NCBI GenBank assembly: GCA_017165825.1
Contig: CM029367.1
Span: 21,736,739 to 21,800,738 of the forward strand
Direction of reading: 5' to 3'
DNA: 64,000 nt
DNA from: Hepsetus odoe
Taxonomy: Eukaryota > Chordata > Actinopteri > Characiformes > Hepsetidae
The position numbers and the translations under genes are program-made. The notes below the pieces were generated by a model, which saw only the letters and a program-made list of their open reading frames with translations, searched no databases and was not told where the DNA came from. Of the stretch, positions 58,286 to 64,000 are shown one piece after another (positions within the stretch are counted from its first letter, which is position 1; the number at the start of each line of letters is the position of its first letter).

Positions 58286-59766
58286 CAGCAGTGTCAGTTA
58301 CAATCAGGCTCCACCTCAGATACATAAGTACCATTTCATTACTGCCGTGAAACTCATCTAAATATTATTTTAGAAGAAAAATAAGTTACGCTGAATGCTG
58401 CAGTAAAATCACAGGCCAGGGCTGAGAAATGACCTCTAAAACTGTAGAGGCTCTGATGTGCAAATGTCAGCTCATTTAGACATTAAAGGCTTGCAGCCCA
58501 GTGTGATCAGTCTTTTATGACACACCATCCTTAGAGTTTTAGCAACAGGATCTGGCATGTTTTCTCACAGATGCATGTGCTGCCATTTTAAATATTTGGT
58601 TTGCCGAATCCCAGTCTCGAAGGGCTTTTTAGAGGACATAGTCAAATTAATTAGAAATGAAACATTGCAGATATGAATTCAATAAAAAATCTTTTATTTA
58701 TATAACATATATAATTATAATGTATCAGTACATATGAATATAAAAATGGATTTTCAACAGTTTCTCCAGTGCAGACGGCAAATGTCTTCAATGGTCATTT
58801 AGTTACAACAGGTGACAAATTTACAATTTTAGTTGGACGGGTTTTATTTATTTTACTTTTACTTTTTATTTACTTGCAATCCATTTTGCTGTATCTCCCT
58901 CACCTATTTAAAGTGATTGCCAAGGATGAGCATGTTCAATGTGTATTAGATACCAACTCAGACATCCTAACTCACCCCCAGACTAGTTACAGAAGCCAAC
59001 TTTACAGCCATAGTTCTAGGATAGAATATGCAAATGTTTCCTATGACATTGTATTTGAGATTTAAACGTACTGCCTTTCATTTCAATAAGGATGTTGCGT
59101 GGTATGCAAGAAGTACACCGTTTCTGTGACATATGTTTCATTTTAAGCTACATGAATCAGAAAAGCAGAGACATCTCATCCCTGCAAAGACGTCAATACC
59201 TGAGAATTCAGGACATGTTGACAGTCTCCTTTTTTTACATCTTATCAAGAAAGCTGCAGTTTAAAATTGGAGCTTCCTGTCTGTAGCTCAGCAAACCACG
59301 AACAGCAAAACAATTCTACCATGTGCCGTACATAATACACAGAGAAGGAGATTAGCCGAAAGCTGCTTTTGGTGACGAAGTTGTCAGTAAGGGATTTCCT
59401 TTTCCTGCCTTTTGTCTACAAGATATAGGTGATAAACTGAGAGAAATATGATGTTTGCATTGATAAGAGCCATCCTCAGCAGCTACGTAACATAATAAGG
59501 TAAGAGTGTGTTTGATCAGCCTTGACTGAAAAGATGAGGCTTTAGCACAAGGTGAAGCTCCACATAAAATATTATATAAGTCAGTGATTGTGGGGAAAAA
59601 TGTAATAAAGCAGTTCAAATGTTGTGATGATCATTCAACTCATTTATAGTCTTGCTGTTTAACTAATTTTCTTTTCCACATACATGTGGGAGGGAGCTAA
59701 AAAACTGTTTGCAGCCTCTGTATAGATCATAGGATCATGCCTTTATTGTAGTGATTGAAAAAAACG

Positions 59767-59835
59767 TTGTGAAAGTCATGAATAGTTTTTTATGCCCTGA
59801 AAGTCTGCCAGGGCAAAAACGCAATTCCACTCAAG
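59767..59835. repeat. Stem-loop repeat, copy 3
   Basis: TTGTGAAAGTC start; stem TGCCCTG (59793-59799) with CCAGGGCA (59808-59815) followed by AAAAC; ends CAAG. Confidence 0.6.
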
Positions 59836-59875
59836 TTCCTCCATTTTGCTTCGTCACAAGCGACAACTCATACAC

Positions 59876-59913
<38 letters not shown>
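59876..59913. repeat. (CA)n array
   Basis: 38 bp dinucleotide repeat. Confidence 0.95.
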
Positions 59914-59915
<2 letters not shown>

Positions 59916-60516
59916 ACCATTTATGCTGGTACAAAAACCTGCTCATTGTGAGCTCTGGGCCTCTCCAGAATGAGGAAGTTAGGAGATCAGGTTTCAACTC
60001 GTACAGGTTACATTCATGCACGAGTCAGTGAACTTTCAGTATGCAGTATATGTGTGAGTAAGGGCCAGGCACACTCATTTTCATATGTCAAAGAAATATA
60101 AGGTAGACAACAATCCGATTGGGCCATCTTAACATTTTGAGTTTGAATGTGTCTAGAAATTGTCCAGAGAGTCAGAAATGATTTGTTAATACATTACAGC
60201 AGACTTTTATTCAAGCTCACAATTCTTGAAAAGAACATTCAGAAGCCTATAATACTGAAAAAAAGTCATTTTGCTCTTATGAGACAGTTGGAGGAAAATA
60301 ATCTTCCTGCAGCTCAGCTTAATTATATACTTGCTGTCTGTTTGGCTGAAATACTTACCTCATACACTAAATCTCAGATTTCAGTGCATAGGGAAAATCC
60401 CTATTTCTTGCAGGAGTCAAACATTTGAGCTTTTCTGCAGCAGCTTAAAGTACACCAGTCTAAAGATTGTTTACTGCTGTAACTGTGCATTTAGATTATA
60501 ATAATCAGTTTAATAA

Positions 60517-60548
<32 letters not shown>

Positions 60549-60594
60549 TATAATGACCACTCAATGAAGATCACTCTTTCATGTTAGTTTATGT

Positions 60595-61200
60595 TAATGG
60601 TCAAAATAGAACAGAAATTTTTTGTTGAACCTCATCCCATCTGTGAAATATGGTGGTGATAGTATCATGGTCTGCGTCTGTGTCACTGCAGCCCTCGTTG
60701 ATTAATAGATCAATAATGAGACTTGAGAATTATACCACTGAATTCTATAGGATGCCAGGCCATCTGTCTGTGAACGAATCTCATGAGTATGTGGATGATG
60801 CAGTAAGACAACAACTCTAAGCACACTAAACAAACTAAGTCAACCTACTAAAGAATAGTTCAGAAAGAATAAAGGCACTGTTTTTGAACAGCTAATGCAA
60901 GTCTTAACTCAATATAAATGTTTGAGAAGAACCTGAAGTGAGAAGTTCATTTGAGGAAAAACCACCAACAATTCAGAGTTGAGAGCTGTTCTATATGAAT
61001 GAATAGGTTAAAACCTATAGATCCTCAAAACTGATCTGCAGTACTAATCAGTAGTAACGGGTCATGATTTTTTTTTTTGCCACTCATGGATATATAATGT
61101 TGAATCATCTTCTACAATTTGATGATGCATATTTTTTTATTTATGAAAAACTATAGAAATATCTAAAGGGTTCTCATTCTTTCAAGGATCGCTGTACATA
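60595..61200 (+). mobile_element. Decayed Tc1-like transposon, 3' half
   Basis: Plus-strand translation near 60630-60690 gives IPSVKYGGDSIMV, the SVKYGGGSIMVWG motif of Tc1-type transposases. The rest follows, at nucleotide level, the known teleost element through its catalytic region (GATGCAGTAAGACAACAACTC near 60796) to the 3' flank and terminal repeat (TTTCAAGGATCGCTGTA near 61179-61195). Stops and indels show it is dead. The 5' half and 5' terminal repeat are missing. Confidence 0.82.
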
Positions 61201-62898
61201 TAAACACATAGATACATTCATGACATCAACTTTTATATAAAATGTAAACTGTAAGTCAGTGAACAAGGACATCATTTGTAGTGGGTGAGCTTTGTAGAAA
61301 GCTGAAACAACTTGTAGTTGTTTCAGGTATGAAATTTTTCTTTTTTACTTTGTTAGTGTCCCTAAAAATGATTTTGGTAGTTTTTTGTTAACTCAGGCCT
61401 GGATCCTTTCTGTATAGAGTTTGCATGTTCTGTCGTTGTCTGCGTAGTTTTCCTCCAGGTGGAAGGCCAAGTTAAAGACTATATGTAAAATTTACTTGTA
61501 TTAAGAGGAATGTTTTTTTTTTTAGCAGTCCACCATGTACAAGTAACCTCTAGAGTTATTTTAGTAAAACTTAGATATAGTGTCTACCTTTTGTGACATT
61601 ATTTATATGTAAGTTCCTTCTTTCAACATCCAATTGAAATTCATTTTTTGTAACTCATCTGTAAATAAAAACCAAGTGAAATCTAAGTGAATTTTAATGA
61701 TTTTTGCTGTATGTGTGACAGGAAAAGCCCACTGGCAGGGCCCCCTCTTTTTCACTTTGTTTCATTTTAGATGCTATCTCCAATGTCCTTTGCTTGGATT
61801 GAAAATGAGTACCCTCTGCAACTGCTAGCAACGGTGGTCAAGCCTATGTGCGTCAGAGCCAGTGGGGGGAGGCTCGATGGAAGCGCGAGAGTGTAAAAGC
61901 AGTAAAATGTCACTGCAAACCCCAAGCCAAACAAAGCCACAACCTTCAAATGCACTCTCACACTCACACACTGACATCAAATGACATGTTCTAGATCCAT
62001 GTATGTCATAGATCTAGAACTTCTTGAGACCCTAGACCCACACACTGTCATGACAAAACATATGACATGAGAATGGCATTGATGAGAGTTGTGGCCGACC
62101 AGGACCCAAACAGAGTAAAGGCTACTACTATTTAACTTGCTCCTGCTCACTAACTGTCACATGGTTCACTTCTGCTTATCTCTGTGTTGATTTTCAGAGG
62201 GGAACCACAATAACAAGTGCACCTGCCTAAGCCCTTTTTTCATCTGCTGAGAAGAAATACTCTTACACAGACATTACACATGTGAACATGATTTTCTGAA
62301 TATCTAATCATAAAGTGCCTTCTTTGGCTCAAAATATGAGCCACAAAATGATTCCCTTTCCTTTGCTTAGATCATCCACTTTTACCATTACATTTACCAG
62401 TAACAGGTTATTATATGTACATATGACATTTATTCAAAGATACAAGATGTTTACTACTTTATTTGTCATGTATGCATTTGTGAAAAGAAGTGTTTCTGCT
62501 CTTGCTCTTTGCATCATTGTCATGGAAAAGGGAGTGGAAAATGAAAGACCTTATGAGAACCACCTCCAAGCAGAATAAGCATGCCTTCTGCTGGTGGAAC
62601 AGCTCATTACATTTATAATGAGCCACAGCAGATAATCTATTTCCAAATGTGAAGACATGTATGATGAATCAGAACTGCCTGCCTGGGTGCTAATGTTTGA
62701 GGTGTAAAGATTTGGAAAATAAAGTCAAGTAAATTGTGGGTTGTTGCTTGGAAAAACCTATATATATTTAATATCTAGGCCCATGGTGCGATACAAATCA
62801 GCTTTACATCCCGCAGGAGTCCCAACATGCCACAGTGTGTGACTGTGAGAACATAAATCAAATAAATACACCAGCTAATAGACAACTAAGACCATTAA
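61201..62898. other. Non-coding region, nothing recognised
   Basis: AT-rich sequence without recognisable genes, RNA genes or clear repeats. Open frames of 66-93 codons here resemble no known family. Confidence 0.5.
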
Positions 62899-62911
62899 TA
62901 AACATGATACA

Positions 62912-63159
62912 TCCATCCATCCATTTTCTGCCGCTTGTCCCAAACGGGGTCGCGGGGGCATGCTGGAGTCCAACCCAGCGCACACAGGGCAAAGGACGGG
63001 GGACACACCCCGGACAGGTCGCCAGCCCATCGCAGGGAGGAGCGTGGCGGGGACGGCACCTTGCTCAAGGGTACCTCAGGGCAACCTATTGGGAAGGGGT
63101 TCAAACCCCCGATCCACCGATCACGTGGCCAACGCCCTAACCACTAGGCCACTGCTGCC
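62912..63159 (-). mobile_element. Complete tRNA-derived SINE with 13-bp TSD
   Basis: A 248-bp element on the minus strand. Its head begins GGCAGCAGTGGCCTAGTGG (A box TGGCCTAGTGG) followed by B box GGTTTGAACCC, and it ends in a GGATGGATGGATG tail. Perfect 13-bp direct repeats TAAACATGATACA flank it at 62899-62911 and 63160-63172. The head is an RNA polymerase III internal promoter. Intact boxes and TSDs point to a fairly young insertion. Confidence 0.9.
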
Positions 63160-63531
63160 TAAACATGATACAAATTAAACTGTATATAAGAGCTATAAAA
63201 ACAACATCCAGTTAAGCACCAAATATAGGAATGGTTCTTAAAACTAGGGAGTAAGGGAACTAGTGAAAATTACAGTTAATGGTAGCTTTTAGCAGCATTA
63301 ATAGAGCATGCAGTGCAAGTGGGCAGGTGGTGTGGAATGAGTGCTGAAAGGTGGATGTTGAGAGGAAAGCAGCCCATTCATTAACCTGACCACCTGGAGA
63401 AGGTGTAGTAGAGTCTGGTGGTGCCAGAATGGATACTCTGGAACCTTTCTCCAGATGGCAGGAATGTGAGGCCCATGTAAGGTAGGAAGGGGATGCTCAC
63501 AACTACTGAGCAAGGTTTAGTTTCTTCAGAT
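63160..63531. other. Non-coding spacer
   Basis: Between SINE copies. No gene, RNA or repeat recognised. Confidence 0.5.
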
Positions 63532-63762
63532 GTGAATGTGACTAACTGTCATTATGAAATGCAGCACAGCACAAAGTGACACAACAAAATGATTCCTCTG
63601 CATTTCACCCATACACACACGTCCAGCAGGAAACAGCTATTTAAATGAAGTGATGAGGATCGTACCTTGCTCAGGGGTACCTCAGGGCTACCTACTGGTC
63701 TAGGATTTAAAACCTACAACCTTCCAATCATGTGACTTAGCGATGTAGGCCAATGGTCTAAG
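63532..63762 (-). mobile_element. tRNA-derived SINE, tandem copy A
   Basis: Diverged SINE whose plus-strand order is GTGAATGTGACTAAC, AGCACAGCACAAAGTG, a CCATACACACACGTCCAGCAG segment, and a degenerate minus-strand B box (GGTTTTAAATCC). It lies directly next to copy B in the same orientation. Confidence 0.65.
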
Positions 63763-63990
63763 TGAATATGACTAATCTTGTCATTGTGATACACGGCACA
63801 GCACACAGTGGGCCACAACAAAATTCAACCTCTGCTTTTTACCTATACACTCACACATGCAGCAGGGGGCAGCTATTGAAAGCACCTGGAGAGCAGTGAT
63901 GGGGACAGTAGTTTGCTCAAGACTATCCTGCTGGTCTGGGATTCAAACCCATAACCTTCTGGTCCAGGGGCCACTGCTGCCTCAGAACAG
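63763..63990 (-). mobile_element. tRNA-derived SINE, tandem copy B
   Basis: Same family as copy A. The minus-strand head reads CAGCAGTGGCCCCTGGACC with B box GGTTTGAATCCC at about 63943-63954. Confidence 0.7.
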
Positions 63991-64000
63991 TCAGAAAAGG

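Larger units (their letters stand above)
57672..60590. other. Non-coding region with stem-loop repeats
   Basis: No gene recognised. It holds three related stem-loop sequences (58156-58227, 58230-58285, 59767-59835) and a CA array (59876-59913). The rest looks like unique AT-rich sequence. Confidence 0.5.

Noticed and set aside
54811..64000. Search for PUS10 or PEX13, which follow REL in mammals
   Set aside because: No exon resembling either was found in any frame; they may lie beyond the window or the order may differ.

Overview
This is vertebrate, almost certainly teleost, genomic DNA. Three multi-exon genes in the order BCL11A (minus) - PAPOLG (plus) - REL (plus) match the gene order known from human chromosome 2p16. 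The fish assignment rests on very dense long CA/GA/CTTCT microsatellites, compact introns in PAPOLG and REL, and fish-type retroposons and Tc1-like relics. I cannot name the species.

Layout. 1-20786 (minus strand): the 5' part of BCL11A. Coding exon 1 (20732-20786), a 3.3 kb intron 1, coding exon 2 (17050-17385), then at least 17 kb of intron 2 running off the window edge. The zinc-finger exons 3-4 were not found. 20787-34774: the region between the divergently transcribed BCL11A and PAPOLG. It has a GC-rich BCL11A promoter side, a microsatellite-poor AT-rich middle holding a solo LTR with target-site duplication and a decayed reverse-transcriptase fragment, and the PAPOLG promoter. 34775-41828: PAPOLG, 22 coding exons, intact 746-codon frame. 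42830-45120: spacer with a Z-DNA-prone repeat and a dead Tc1/mariner transposase. 45252-53906: REL, 11 coding exons, intact 606-codon frame, with a palindromic NF-kappaB site just upstream. 54780-64000: no recognisable cellular gene, but many retroposons and transposon relics, three of them bounded by perfect 13-14 bp target-site duplications, and a three-copy stem-loop repeat.

The genes are linked by location, not by a shared pathway. BCL11A is a zinc-finger repressor, PAPOLG is a nuclear poly(A) polymerase and REL is an NF-kappaB subunit. Exon boundaries were derived by hand from splice consensus; reading phase closes exactly across all 22 PAPOLG and all 11 REL coding exons. I found no CRISPR array, prokaryotic operon, tRNA/rRNA gene or clearly novel gene system. 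The most interesting signals are the REL-promoter kappaB palindrome, the stem-loop repeat family downstream of REL, a 70-bp perfect palindrome, the REL microexon start, and the retroposon insertions.
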